Assembly: GCF_031877795.1 (NCBI RefSeq)
Contig: NC_133931.1
Span: forward strand, 72,887,429-72,951,428
Direction of reading: 5' to 3'
DNA from: Strix aluco
Lineage: Eukaryota > Chordata > Aves > Strigiformes > Strigidae
Length of the DNA: 64,000 nucleotides
The translations under genes were made by a program, and so were the position numbers. The notes beneath the pieces are model-generated. The model made no database searches, was not told the origin of the DNA, and saw only the letters and a list, made by a program, of their open reading frames with translations. Position 1 is the stretch's first letter. Every line of letters begins with the position of its first letter. This document shows, in pieces, positions 11,901-26,000 of this stretch.

Positions 11901-14900
11901 AGCAAGGACAGCTGCTTCTGCTATCAGTCACACCTGCTCATTAGTGAGCATTTTTGTAGCTGTAGCCATAAGGCACTGAAATTTATTTAGTGACAGCAAT
12001 GTTTAATTTAATGTAGGATTGTTTCAGAGCTGGAAGTTCAGTGGTGCTGGCTAGATCGGGGTGATACGGGTATTCTTGTGTTTCCAGAGAGGAGCACTTA
12101 GTGTGATACTAGAGTGTTAAAGACTTAGAAGAAAGGGGGATTAAGGGAGGAGAAAATTGGGAAGAAGAAAAACACTTTGAGTTTATTGCCTGTATTGCAG
12201 GCAATGTTCATAAAATATCCAGTGCTTGAACTCTGAGTATGTGGTCAGAATTTCCTCTCACTTCTGAATGACCTACTGTGAAAACATTGACTTGTTGACA
12301 TATAATAGCTGCCTTCAAACAGGATATTATTCAGCACTCTAAAATAATCTAAAACTCATTTGAAATAGCCAGGTTAATCCCCATCACCTGTAAGTGAGGA
12401 ATAAAAAATAAATTATTCACAACCCATTACTTCCTTAGTAAAGTGCCACAGATTTTTGTAACTGTTAATGTGGCTGGAATCAATTAAACTGCTCTCTTGG
12501 GCATGTTCCCTAGTAAGGTGGACTTCACAGTAACCGAGAGGGTGTCCTCTAAACCATCCTTCGGTCATGGGGGGAAAATACTTTACAGGCAGCCCTCTCA
12601 GGCTGCTAGGTCTACTACTGGCTTTTCTCCACCATTCCTGACCTCCCTGCTTCCATCTGTTCTCCAAAATGTGCTTTTGAGAGGTGAAAAGAGATACTTT
12701 TGTCTGTGTATTTTGCTGTCAGTGATCACAGTCACAGCTAATCCCACAGCATTTAAAACATGATGATGCCAGTTGTACATTTAACAGCCTTCAAAGCCAC
12801 TATTAGGACATTTCTTTTGCCAACAAAAAGAATATAAATGTTTGTCAGACAGCTTTGGAGTCAGGTGTGTAACGTGCTGGATCTGAAAAGAAAGCGTTTC
12901 GTTTTCAGCCCTGTCAGCCAACAAAGCTGTGCTGAGCTTTCCCAGTCCTTCATATCCCAGAAGGTTGTTACACGGAGCTAGCGACTGTCCTTGGAGAAGG
13001 AAGGAGTGAAACCCAAGAGCAGAGACTGACACTTTGCATGACCCTGGCTCGATGGAGCAGCTAGCATGCATCAGCTCTGCCAATAGCTGCAAATGGGTTC
13101 CTCTGGAGCCAGCTTCTTGTTTCATGTGTCATGTAAGATTATAACCATAACTAAACTAGACTTCAACAAGTTAGGATTTTTGGAAACACTTTTGATTTGC
13201 TCTTTTACCCTGTGAAACCCTATTGCTGTTACTACTGGAGAGAATCCAGCAGTTGTCCAAGCAAGAGTTCTTGCTTATTTTCTAATTTATTCCTAATCAT
13301 CTTGGTTTCCTTTGGTTTGTTTTGAGAGGGGAGAGGAAAGTAATGCTGACAGGCGCCAAAGCACCTCAGTTTCTGGAGGGCCAAGTCATTTCCATGACTC
13401 CTGTTACTCCTCTTGGAGGAGCACAAACAAGGAGGATTGCTGTGGGAGAGAGGGTTTGGCCAGGTAGTCCATGTGCTACCAGAACAGACAGCAGACAGCA
13501 AGAAGGCAAGAGAGCCCAGCGGGCAGCTGTCATGAATGTTGGCCTGTTTGTAAGGGAGAGTAGTGAATGGACTGAATGGTGGGAGATGGAGGACACACGT
13601 GAACAAAAATGTCGAGGGCAAGGTGGGAGCTTGGGGTCAGCAAAGCAAAAGAGTGGGAGGCAGGATTGTCTGGTCAAGAAAGGTGGCTTTCGTTGGAATT
13701 CTTTGTCTGTCTTTTGGTGCTGTTAGAGACAAACCATCCTAGTAGGTGTTCTTTTAAAAATTTCAAAGCTTCCGCAGCACAATTCCCCAAGAAAGTTATC
13801 TCACAGAGACACCGAGGCTTCCTGAGAAATGACACTCACCTGCCAGAACTCCTACCTTCTGTAGACTTTCACTTAGTGTGCTGGTCTGCTTACCCCATGG
13901 TCCTTACTTGAAAAAGACTTGACCCTTTTGAATGTATTAAGCAAATGCTTCTGGATTTAGTAATCACTTCCCCCAAAATTCATATTGTCCAGATGTTTTT
14001 CTGTAATGGATTGTGGTGTTGCCCATAATATAAAACTGAAAAAGTGGGTGTTGGTCTCTCAAGATTTTGGCTCAGTTGCTTTACGCCAAATAGTCCCTCT
14101 TGCATCAGTCTCTGCTGATGGTTTCCACACAGGGAAAGTCTCTTCATCAGATACAGCAAGTGCAGAAGCTGGATGTTAACTTCTGTCCCTTGCTAACAGA
14201 CCACAGCTAGAAGGGCACAAGAGAGAGTGCTTGGTCTGTGTGTAGCTGGAGCTATAAGCAGCTAAATGAGAAGTCATACAGATGGATTAAAGTGATGTTT
14301 GCCATCATCTTCTGGTGCAGCATTCAAACACAGCTTAGCTAGATCATGGGCTGCCTGCCTAGGTTCTCACAGCTTCTGCTTCAGGGTCCTACAGCTCTGC
14401 AGCACTGTTTCTACCGCTTCTGCCTGGGCTTTATAAATAAAACTTTTCTTCAACTTCTTCAGTTTTGGCACCTCTTTGAAATTTTGTTTTAATTTTATAT
14501 TCCTAACAGATTAGTGTTGCCATTGTTTCTAACCATGATTCCTAAAGGTAAACATTCTGCTTTTATTAGGGCAAATGACAGGACAACAACATCTTGACAA
14601 CTTGAAAGCTCATGTTTGTTACAGGTTCTTATAGCTCAGACTAATTTCAAAGAGTGGGGAGGCTGGCAAGAATAGCTGCTTTTAATTTTCTGTCAGCTGC
14701 AGAATGCCATTGCAAAGATGGGCTAATGGTAAGGGCAACAAGGCAGGGATGTCCTGGGTGGGGTTTTAAGTGTTTCCAGACACCATATAACTGGCAATTC
14801 CAGATACTGTTTGCAGCGACTGCTTAGAGAGATAGTTATAATGCCACCAGGGTGAATGAAAGCAGATGCATCTAATCATAAAGCCACTATGTCTGCTCCA

Positions 14901-17900
14901 GGAGGGTGACCACAAACACTAGAGCTTCTTTCTAAGCAGGGTATACTAGTAACAGACATTTAATAAGATTTTTTTACTTAATTCAAAACCAGACATTATC
15001 AGTTAACAGCCATTTTACAAGATATCTTTTAAGGGTTTTTTTATTTCAACATGTTCTCCCTATGCCTATTTAACTGAAGAGGAGAATCTAATGGAATTGG
15101 CTTTCTAGCATGTTTTAGTCTGAGAAACACATTGGATGGAAGAAGCATATGTACATGCTTGTACCTGGAAACTAGATAAGCAGTTGCTCAGCTGGATCTG
15201 GTTAATAACTAAACTAAATAAAATGATAGGGACAGGAGTATACTGTGAACAACCTCCTCCTGACTGGAGGTCACTTTTTCTGCTCTGTATATGTTCATCA
15301 ATGAAGTCATATCATACATTAAAAGACTTGTGTTTGTGTGAGTTTTGGGAGGTCAACACTGGCATGGATTACAGATTTTTAAACACAGCCATCCCTATAA
15401 ATAAACAAACTGAAAATTTTACTTAGAGAAAACTCAATTGATGATAGGTATGGTACCAAACCTCTACTGTAAGGACACTGGAATTCATTCAAATGGTTAA
15501 GAAGTAATGAACCTTGTTTAAATGAACAAAATAAGCATGCTTTTAAAACTACACACAAGGTGCTTCTGAATACTGCCACTAAGACTACAGTCTGTGAGTC
15601 AGGGAACATCTGATTGTTCATTAAACTGTCACGAAAGGAAGAAGAGGGATGATAAGACAAGAAAAAGCGAATCCACGGTTGCTTTTCTTAGCCCTTGCGA
15701 TGCAAACTCTTTAGTATGTTGTTCTGAAAAAGCTTTCAAGGAAAGAATTGACCTCATTTGTGACCTCTGTGACCCTCAGTGATAATCACAGGGCTCTGCT
15801 CCTTCAATCCGCTTAAAAAGTAGCAACGGCTTGTTGTTGTAAGAGCCCAGGAGAAAAACAACAACTTTTTTTTTTTTGTCCAAAACACCACAAATGGTGA
15901 TGTGTCACTCCCTGAAGGATGAGGTGCTGATACAAGCACCTATCTACCTCACTGGGTGGTGGAGTGGTGAGGGAGTTGAGATCATATTCTCACGTTTAAA
16001 ATAGGAACTCAGTCTTATGTGGAGCTAAAAACATACATTTTACCTTCCATAGTTCTTTGGTCTTAAAATTAAGCATGGCCTGAAATTTATAATTTATGGT
16101 GATGTTCCAGTAAACAATTTGCACTATTTAATATAAAAAACAGGTATTAACTAGAGTGTTAAAAGGGAGGAGGGAGACTCATAATTATTATTGCAGTGTT
16201 AGCTTTCATTAAGGCAGCACAACTAGAGTTACAGTGCTAACAATAAAATAGGTAAGCAATTAGAAAAAAAAATCACGCCAACATTGTCTGTCCTGGGGTT
16301 ATATATATGTATGCTTGTGGTGGGTTGACCTTACTTCTGGTTTTGACCTTTTACAAATTTAAAGATTTGCTCATCCAGATATCCCCCAAAGGCCAGGATT
16401 TCCAAAAAGTTAAAGTTACAAGTCTCTCTGCGTGACTGCAGCTGACCTTGTCTCCACTACAGGAAAAAGTAATCAATAGCCAAACACCAACAGAGCAAGC
16501 TCCGTGAGCTGGGAAAAAGCTTTATGGAGTCAAAACCACTCTTTCATGAGCTCGTATTCTGGAGGGCGCTCTCAGTATCATCTTCAGAATGAGAGTCACA
16601 ACCAACACATCTGCTCCCTAGTCTGACCTCAGTAGAGCTAAGATTTTTTAAACTGAAATTAAAGCGAGTGCATCGTTCTGAACATGGTGTGCCCCTCTTT
16701 TGCTTCTACTCCACTGCAGTTTTGTTGGTGAGATTTAGCTACTGTAAACTGCAGGTTGCTACCCATAGTCTGAGGACAATTTAGTCATTTACTGGTGTAA
16801 TGGAGCTTAGACAGAGGATTCAGTCTTTTAAAGTTGAAGCTTGGTAGCACTGAGCACTTTAATTTCCTCCTTTCAAACATATGATCACTGCTCAAAAGCC
16901 CTTTTTTGTGGGAAATTCTTCATCCTTTTTTATGTGATCTTAGTAAGAAGATACTGGCCTGAGTCTATCATCAAGTTAATATATGAGAGATGTGATTTCA
17001 TCTACATAATTCGTGTGCCCGCAAGAAGTCGTTTTCCTAGGAGTACCGGAGATAGTTCCAGGCAGCCATACCTTAAGGCCTGTGCTTTCTAATTTAAAGA
17101 TAAAGAAAAAAGGCAGTTGATAGTAATTCGTGCCTTAAAGCTGGTACTTCAAAGGACAGAGTGAAACCTTTGGTGTCATAAGTCTCTCAGGACTCATCCC
17201 TTTGTGTAATATCCTGTGTTTGTTCTTGAAATATGTTTTACTTTATATGTATAAATATATGTAAGTTTGTACATATATATATTTTCACCAAAGGATGCTT
17301 AAAGGATGAAGGTCTGTGTACTTCAGATAATGAAACTATAAGGAGAATATAACACCTAACATTTACATTATCACCATCTCAAAGTCAAAAATACATAAAA
17401 GAAAACAAAAAATGCTGCAATTTCTCTTAGTTTTGGCTCAAAAACTAGCTCTGGAGTTTTACAAAAGCTTCTACTAATAAAAAGTTTATGTAGCTTTCTC
17501 TTCTTCTAGTAAGCTCTCATTTCTTGATATTTTTATCTTAAGAAGTAACTGTTAGAGAGCCTCCACCACCCTCATCCTCTGGGAGAAGAGATCACTGCAA
17601 TCTCAACTTCCAGCCTTATATTGTTAGCAAACGCTAGGTGTTGTGAAATGCGCCAAGTACATTTACAGAGCTTTTGAAGGGTGCCCAGATAGAACTGAAG
17701 TAGCTGAGTGAATTCAGAGAAACAGCCCTGCTAAAGTGAACTCGTGCCCCAGTCTGGATTCAGTCCTGCTGATACCTGGGGCAGGAGCAGGGGGAATCTG
17801 GGCCAGGCAGGACCCCTACATCCCAGCATCACCAGACTGCAGCTCCAGTGGGTTGCTGCGTAGGACCCTGTCGCTGCATGAGGCTGTTGCAGTCCTGTGG

Positions 17901-20900
17901 CAAAAGCACTCCAGTCTCTGTTCGCAGAAAGCATAGCACACAGGTTAGCTTTAACCTACCCAGCTTAGTATTTGCAGCAATCCAGCTGTTCAAACCTTGG
18001 CTGCAAAAGCTCCACAAGGAATAAACTAGGTTGGGTGTGATGCTTGAGCTGGCTTGCTTGCCTGTGACCCATAGAAACTGCAGTCTCAGCATTCCTGCAG
18101 CACACAAATCTAGAAATCACTGTATCTGCTTCTAATGAATGTAGACTCTGTCCACACTTGGCAGGTTTCTTCAGCTCTGCCGGTTAGACTAATAAAAGAT
18201 GTTATCTATCTCTCTGAGTTTTACCTTGCTTATATCCTGAGATTATCACAGCTCTGCCACTTGGAGGTCAGACAGGGTAACCCTTTGAGATTAGGAAAAG
18301 CTATGGTGATATCAGAAGAAATAACTTGAGAATTATGCTCTTAAACCAATACAAAGTTTAAGGCCAGGGAGTGGGTAGTTGAAAGGGCTTTGCAGTCCCT
18401 AGGTGTGTTCTGTTTTTTATTTAGTGACATGATGCACTGCCAGAGATTTCCTACCAGTGAATTCCTTTGGCACTACACTATGCAGTGTTTCTTCCTGGGG
18501 TGTATGCTGTGTCTGGTCTTGAGCAGGGGCCGTTGCCTCTTTTATAAAAACCTGCCTATTTTTGCTGGACTTTGAAGCAAGCCGTTCTTCTTAGAACAAT
18601 ACCAGCATGATCTCTTAAAAGCACTTCTGTGGACTGAGTAGGATTTTGAAAGCTATTGTGTGCGTTTGTTGCATGGATTTTTCCTCTCTCCACTTCTTAC
18701 TTGCTAAATCATAACAAATTGAGGATTGTGTTTCATACTCTTTACTGACTTGGTCATGTTTTCAAAAGCTATTTATTTTTAATATAAACAAATGAAACAA
18801 CCTGCCTTGTCTTTTCATATCTACAAACCCCCCTCCCCCCATGTTTGCAAAACACTGCAGCAGCCTAACAAAATATAATGTGTGGTGTTTCCTGCTGTGA
18901 CCCAAAATACTCACTCATGTGCTCTAGCCCAGCAGTGATAGTTTGCTGCTTTTGGCTATGAGTGGTGGATGCCTTATGGCAGTTAACTATTATATTTCGT
19001 ATAAGCCCGTTATCCTAGCCACCTTCCCTGCCAAGGCAGTTTCCTCTTGCAAAACTTCCTCCGTCATTTTCCCACATCTTTTCCATTTTTTTTTTTTGTT
19101 TGTTTCCTCTTATCCAGCACCATTATCCGGTGTTTTGAAAAGCAAAAACAGCCCCTTGCTTGTAAACCTTTCTTTCTCTTCTGGTCTACCTCTATTGCAT
19201 TTAATATTTGTAAGTCCTGATTTCCTATGTTTTATTTGTCATATTTAATTTCTGAAATACCCATGATTCATGTCTCTTCTAGACGCCATGTGCTATTTGT
19301 GTTATTCTTACATTGTAGTCTTGTTCAATACATTTCCCACTTCTTTGTCCACTTGATCTTTAGTAAGAAACTGTGGTTTGCAAGCATTACAGTAAAGATT
19401 CAGCTAAATGTCTGGTATTATCTGACTAAGAAATGGTTGGATTTCCAGTCACGTGCTTTCACTAGGCAGTATGTTTCAATATTCTGGTAAAAGTCCTTAT
19501 AGTACAGTGTGTCATATAAATGGCATCCTGCTTTTCCATTCCATGCCAATATTTGTTGTCCATTAAAAAAACACCCAACCAACCAACAACACAAAAAACC
19601 CAAAGGAAATCAAAACCAGCTCTCAGTGAGTTTAATGCAAGTTAGCAGTAGTCAGACCTCATACGGTGCAACAACTTGCAATTTCTGTTTTAGAACATTA
19701 AGTTTTTTGCAGGAGTGCTTTCCTTTGAATTGTGTTAGGTAATAAAAAGGGAGTTAGTGGCTAAAATAATTTGCACTGTTATGGTGAATTGCAGAGGTCT
19801 AAGCCACGTTCAGCATTCAGAGTCCTCTGCATGGGGAAGGGTGCAGGGGGACTGTCCGTACTGGACTGGGAGTTGCCTAAGTGGAGTGGCACACTTTCTT
19901 GGGGTAGTCAGACATCAGGTTTCAATTGTGTCTCTCCAATCCTCTCCATTTCTTTAAATTAATTTATATAGTTCTTTGAGTTACCAAAGCAAAACCCATG
20001 CCTCAAAATTTTACATGTGTCACAAAGCTGCTAGAGCACATAGAGTATACCAAGCATGTGTAATAAGTAAGGGGAGGGGGGAAAAGAATAGGGAGAGAGG
20101 TATCATGATAAATACATTTCAAATTTCTCCATTAATACATAAAATATTTTGAGAGATCTGTAATAAGCGTACAGACTGAAAACTCAAACTCATTAGAAAA
20201 ACTTTGAAACAATTTGTAAAACGTTTATGAGCTTGAGTTTGTAAGTGATGGGAAAGTTGATCTCATACCAGCTTGCAACTGATTGCAGAGCAATGGTGTT
20301 ACAAAAGTCTGTAGATGTAAGTCAAGAAGAACAATATGGATGTTGCACTTGCCAGAACTATTTTACTAATGAATTCTGAGTGGAAAACACAGCACTGCAA
20401 CTTTAGTTAAGCAGTAAAACCAGAGATCAACAAAAGGAATGACTGAGTCCTGGCTATCTTACATTCTGTGTCATTTGCACTGGTGCTAAATCAGAATGAA
20501 AATAGTACGGTTTAGATTATTCTGTCCACTTCTTGGAGCTGCAGCAAGTAACATAGGGTGTGATACGCCAGCAGTTTCTACAGCAGACATTTAGATCCGT
20601 TACACCTTGCCTGTGAACTGTGCTTAATCTTGGAAATGGGATCCCTGATTCCTGGATCCCTGTTTTCAGAGAGGTGAAGTGCCCTAGTTCATCAGTTTTG
20701 TCCCATTCAGTTACAGGGACAAAGAGAAGACAAAATGAAGTAGATTTCTTTTGGTTTGTGCTGCATAGCCCAATCAGACACGCAAGATCGAAGCCCCCCA
20801 CTAGTAAAACCCTTTCTGGCCCGACTGGGAGAAGGGGCAGAAGAGAGGCACGCCATGCAAACAGCATCGTGCTGACCTCAGTGAGGCCTGGGGTCACTGG

Positions 20901-23004
20901 TGAAATTCGCAGGACAAGGCTGAAAGTCAACACATCCTCCCCACTGTACTGTGGGGCTTATGTGTGGTGGGGGTAACAGTGGCTGTATGTACAGGCTGAT
21001 ATACTACATTTGCTTGCCAGGTATCTAAAGATTTTGTAAAACTTCAAGGCTTCTGGGTTTCATTCCAAATTACCTTTCACATATCTCAAGGAACAATTTA
21101 TATTTATTGACAGGCTCTTCTTGGGAGCGTTGAGCAGAAACTCCAAGTGACTTGTGAGGACAAGAGCAGTTTCTCCTCACCAGAGCCCAGGTCACGGGCA
21201 AGGTAGCAGGAGGGGACGCAAGTGGCTGCAGCCTGAGTGGCCCTGCCTGCTCCCAGTGACCAGGCAGTCGGCCTCCACTCTGTCCTGGCCAGTCCGTCCT
21301 CCTTCATCACCCCACACTTCCACGGAAAAATAATTTCATACAAATTTTAGAGGAACATCCAGTTAATCAAAACACAGCAGGCTGCCAGCGCAGCCTGAGC
21401 AGAACAGTGCTATCACACACCATGGCACTTTCAATTCTGCTGCTTCATTCTCTTGACAGAGATATTAACAAAAAGAGGAAACGGGCTATTACCGTGACAA
21501 AGGCTTTGACAGCACCAGGAAAATGGCATGTTAACTCGTCATCAGGCAGGCTGGAGCTGACTGGTAATAACTATGCTCCCTGTACCACTCACAGCACTCG
21601 AAACCTCCCTCGCCGCTGTGTGGGTTTGTCTGCTGTGGATCAGGGCACATTTTTCCATCCAGAAATACCTACCTGAGTACTTTGGGGCTCTTGGCTGCTG
21701 TGCCTCTTTTAATAGCACAGGATATTAAAAGATCATCTTTAGTCTGTTTTGTTTCAGATCCCAAACCCTCCAAGTTACATCTACTGATGCACATATCAAG
21801 CAAGTCAAAAGTTACACTATTTAATGGACAGGGAGGTGCTTTTATTTTAACGGGGATTCAGCTTGCACTGTATGTGTAGAAGCACTGTCATCTGCTTTTA
21901 TTGCGAGCAGATGTTGGAGTGTGTTTGACTTGGAAAAACCCATGAGGCTCAGAATTAGCTACATTAATAGAGGTCATTTGGTAAACTGGGTATATTTTAG
22001 TTATTTCAAGATCCAATTCAGATTGTGATAAATAAGGATCAGTTTTCTCTGGGGCTCTAAGAAAGCTCTGGAAGAATGGCCATTTCTCCACTCATTTCTC
22101 CCTGTTTGAGACCTGATAATGATTGGTGTTTGGGAGGCTGCTGTGTTTGGTGTCTGCCATTTCCATGCCGGGAGTTGTGTGCTGTTGCAGTAGTACACTG
22201 TAGTTAGCCCTAACATAGTGCATTTAGCTAAAGCTGCACTGTGCAGCACCTCTCTGCCTGTGATCTGTCTGTCAAACCTCTGTCATTAAACTAGCCAAAA
22301 GATGAGCAATTACAGCTTTGGATGGTACTCTGGCTAGTTTTCAGTTATAACTTTAATTGTTGTTGCTGCTCTCTGGAGTCCAATATCCAAAATAATTTTC
22401 CTGACCTCCTCTCTCCCAGTCTGTTCAGGTCCCAAGTCCCTTAAGCCAGGAATTGCCTTTCAGCCCACAGGCATAACGGGGCTCACTATGTTTTTTATCA
22501 GTGTGAACAGTAACACAGATACCACCTTTGTATGAAGGTATAGCATCTTCTGTTACACCAGGTGATGTAAATGGAAAAGGTAGGCAAGCCCTGGGATGTT
22601 TATCAGGTCTGACAAAGCAAAAAAAAACACAAAAAGTTTATAAGTTCATGTTCATTGGAGGGTGTCCTGCTACCCAACATTTGTAAGTGATTTTTCTGGA
22701 AAACAGAATAAATGTAAGCAACTGGTAAGTCTCTTTTTTGTTCTTTTCCCTTAGTAATTGGAGCTGGTTTGATTAAATCAATCCAAGCCCAGGTTGCTGA
22801 CCAGGCCCTCTTCCCTCCTCTTGTATTCCTGCTTCCTCCACTGTGAAGGCACTGGTGCGGAGATGGGCATCTTGAGACCTGGTTCAAGGAGCTGATCTGT
22901 CTCTAAACAAATTGCTGGCCTGCAGCTGCTTGCTCCTGTCCCTAGAGTAGCCCTCCACTAATACTAGCAGAAGTATTTCTGTGGCCATCCAAGTGGACCA
23001 GGGT
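8951..23004. other. Intergenic sequence, about 14 kb
   Basis: No exon, RNA gene or nameable transposon. Only simple runs are evident: T12 at 15866-15877, T12 at 19086-19097, a short CA run near 11361, and TA-rich patches near 10217 and 17240. Open frames here are short and carry no family motif. Confidence 0.5.
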
Positions 23005-23074
23005 GGAAAACTGATCCAGCTGAAAAATAATCAGAAAAACACATTGTGTTTTTCTCCCAGCTGAACCAGTTTCC
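23005..23074. repeat. 70-nt imperfect hairpin
   Basis: The outer stem pairs 23005-23022 with 23058-23074 (14 bp with two mismatches and one bulge, including CAGCTG on both sides). The inner stem AGAAAAACACA (23033-23043) pairs perfectly with TGTGTTTTTCT (23045-23055). A 10-nt against 2-nt internal loop separates them. About 25 bp pair in all. The terminal loop is very small. It could be a decayed fold-back transposon or a chance structure; a microRNA is less likely because of the asymmetric internal loop. Confidence 0.75.
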
Positions 23075-26000
23075 TGATCTGATGTGCCAAGCTGCTGAGA
23101 AAATACACTTACAGGCAGAACACAATGCAGGGGCAAGAACGAGATCATTAGAGAAAAGGACAAAGTGAACCTGAAGACATGTGGGTTGAGCTGCGTCCTT
23201 GGAGCTAGAAGCAGATCTAGGTTGGGGGAGAAAGTAGGGCACTGCGACAGCTCTGGCTCATCCCAGGACGAGAGGACACTCTCCCACAGCAGTTCTGAGA
23301 TCAGACACAGATCTCGTTGAGAGATCCAATAATAGTTACATGCTCAGACGTGAGGTCTTCAGAGAAACTGTGGATATGAATAGAGAGGTGGTGATCTCAA
23401 TTAGGATCTCTAAGTGACACCGCCTTGTCTCCGTGTCACTGCCTGGGACTCGCAGCTGTGGGCTTGCAGAATTAGAGGTACTAGGACTATTGTGAGAGAG
23501 GAGGCTGTGCTGTGGCTTCTGGCTGTGGCAATCCAGTGGCTTTTCTGCTGTCTCTGGGTGTGAGAGGAGGCTGCTCTTCCTTGCTAGGGCACACAGCTGT
23601 TGGTTTCGGTGTGCTTTCTTCAGCTGCAAAACAGATAGGAGAGAGAGGGAACACGATCAGAGAAAGGTTTTGAAAACATGAGGAAGGAATGGGAACAGCT
23701 ACAGATGGGAGTAAATGATTTGATCTAGAGAGCAGTTTGAAACTGGCATTAAGGTCTGATGTGGTGCCACCACCTCCGCTCTGTCCCCAGTGCTCCATGG
23801 GGCAGCACTGGGCGGCAGGCATGTGGGTGCTGCCCACGGGGTCTCCTCACACCCTTGGTGCCCTGAGGACCTCCCAAGGTTTCCATCAGCCCTTGTGAGG
23901 AGCTTGGGCTTGCAGCATTTTTGAAAAAGGAACCGAACGGCTGAAAACTAGGTCTCGCCTTCTTTTGGCAGCTGTGCTGGCTGCTAGTGTGGTCCGCTTA
24001 ATGTCACCCTACTCCACCCCAGCACAACATCCAACCTAACAATCAGGAAGCTCCAGCTTCATGTTTTGTAAAAAAAAGAAACAACAAGAGAAAAGATAGA
24101 GCTAAGGCTTGGCTTTTAAAGGTTTTTTTTTAATGTCACTCCTAAGAAGAAAAGAACATTTAACTCAGAGGTAGATAATGTTAATGGTTGTACATTACAT
24201 GAATAACAAAGTAGGAGCCCCTAAGATGTATTGTAACGTGAATGTTTAGCTGAAAAGTGTGTCAGGATCTTACAGGAAATCTGTCTATGACAGAGTATTT
24301 TCCCAGACTGGTAAAATTCAAGAGATAACTAATAGAATTTTCTTTTTATCTAGTGTTTACTTGTACCAGGAAAATAAAATTTAGCACAGACAATATTGAC
24401 TGTTCAGAAACATAGCTACAGCCATCAATAGAGGAAGAAAGATTGGTAGGAAACTTCTTCTTTCTTCAGTGTGAGCTGCAAAATATTTAATGATGTTGAC
24501 ACTCAGATGGTCACAGTGTAACTTCAGTGTGAATGTCTTCTGGAGATGAATGAAGCTGCTTATGATTCAGAAATATTATTTCAGCATATGATAGGTGCTG
24601 TTTTCAGACACCACATCAATTACATCTTTTCTCACGATAAAGATTTTCCTCACAAGCAAAAACATAGACTTCACAAACTATCAACCAAAAAAAAGTCCTT
24701 ATATTCTGAAAAAGAATGTCAAATGAAGGGGAAAAAAAAATGTTTACTGAGTTTTATTTTACTCTAGCTGAAAGTTTTGGTTATCTATAATAAATGCTCT
24801 GCTAGCAAGTATATTCTCTCTGCTTTCCTGCTGACACTGTCTTCCTATTTTACTTCTCTGACCGACCTAAAACTTTGAATGTTTTTGCCTTGTCCTGTAG
24901 CTGCTCCAGGTTGTTGCAGAAATTGTGTCTGCCTATTTCTGCTTAGTAATCCTGTGCCATCTGGACAACGTTCACGATTTATTTTTTGTATTTCTTATTG
25001 TCTGTTTCTTTATAAAAATCAATTTACAAGTTAGTCATACAAAACATAAACTTACATAAAGTTGTTGAAATAAATTGCCCTGATAGCAGCAAGTCTCCAT
25101 TGTCCTGCCCTGCTGACTCAGGGTTACTCACCGGTGCAGGAGGATGTGAGGTTCTCCAAAGAGAAGATGTGCTGCCTGCAACCTCCACCTCAGCAGCCAC
25201 TGCCAGAGGGTTTTGAGATGCTTGTTCTAGGTATGTGGTGGAAAGTTAGATTGCTAATGGCTATGAAACACTGTAAATGTGGTGTGAATATGGACACATG
25301 GAAATGGGAAAGTATCTCTCCTTAGGATAGTTTGCCAAGGAGGAAAGCAGTGTACAGAATTCCCAGAGCTGGCATCCACAAGAAACGTCTGAGGTATGCC
25401 ATGAAAACCTGAACTGAGCAGCTAGCCTGGTGCATATCAGAGAATAAGCAACTAAGGTGCATTTTGTTTTGATTTGTCTTTTTCTGGATAATCTGCTCAG
25501 GTTTTTTTACACAATCAGTACATCTACAAGGGATTGTATACTGATGGTTGATGAAGCCATATTTACATGATTACTGAAATTACTTATTCAACAGGAAAGC
25601 GACCTAACCAATTCATCATTGTTTAAATTTTAATTCAGTGAAAATGTAATCTCCAGAAAACACTGTTTGCATCTATAATTAATAGGTTGTTATGTGGTGT
25701 AGTTTACAATTTGACATACTTTCCTCAAATTCTGTGAAGAAGTGTTTCATGTGATCTCTTTCTGAATTGACAACAGATGCAAATGGCCTGGCTGGTTTCA
25801 TACAAGGAGGTTCATTTGCAGGGAGATGCAGATCCAGTTTGCTGTTTGCTGTCTAATGCAATTTAGACAGAGCAGCGCAGAGCTCCCTTTTTCTCCTGAC
25901 AATGATTCTCCCTCCAAAATGAGGTTCTGGCAGTCTGCTTTCGTACAAAGTAGACTCAAATCTAATTATGCTGCTATGACAACTTAGCCTTATAGCATTC

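Noticed and set aside
16316..16332. tgtggtgggttgacctt resembling the start of a common bird LTR
   Set aside because: Similarity stops after about 15 bases, and no LTR body, poly(A) signal or end follows.
18828..18840. ccccccTcccccc as a quadruplex candidate
   Set aside because: There are only two C-runs, which is insufficient for an intramolecular quadruplex.
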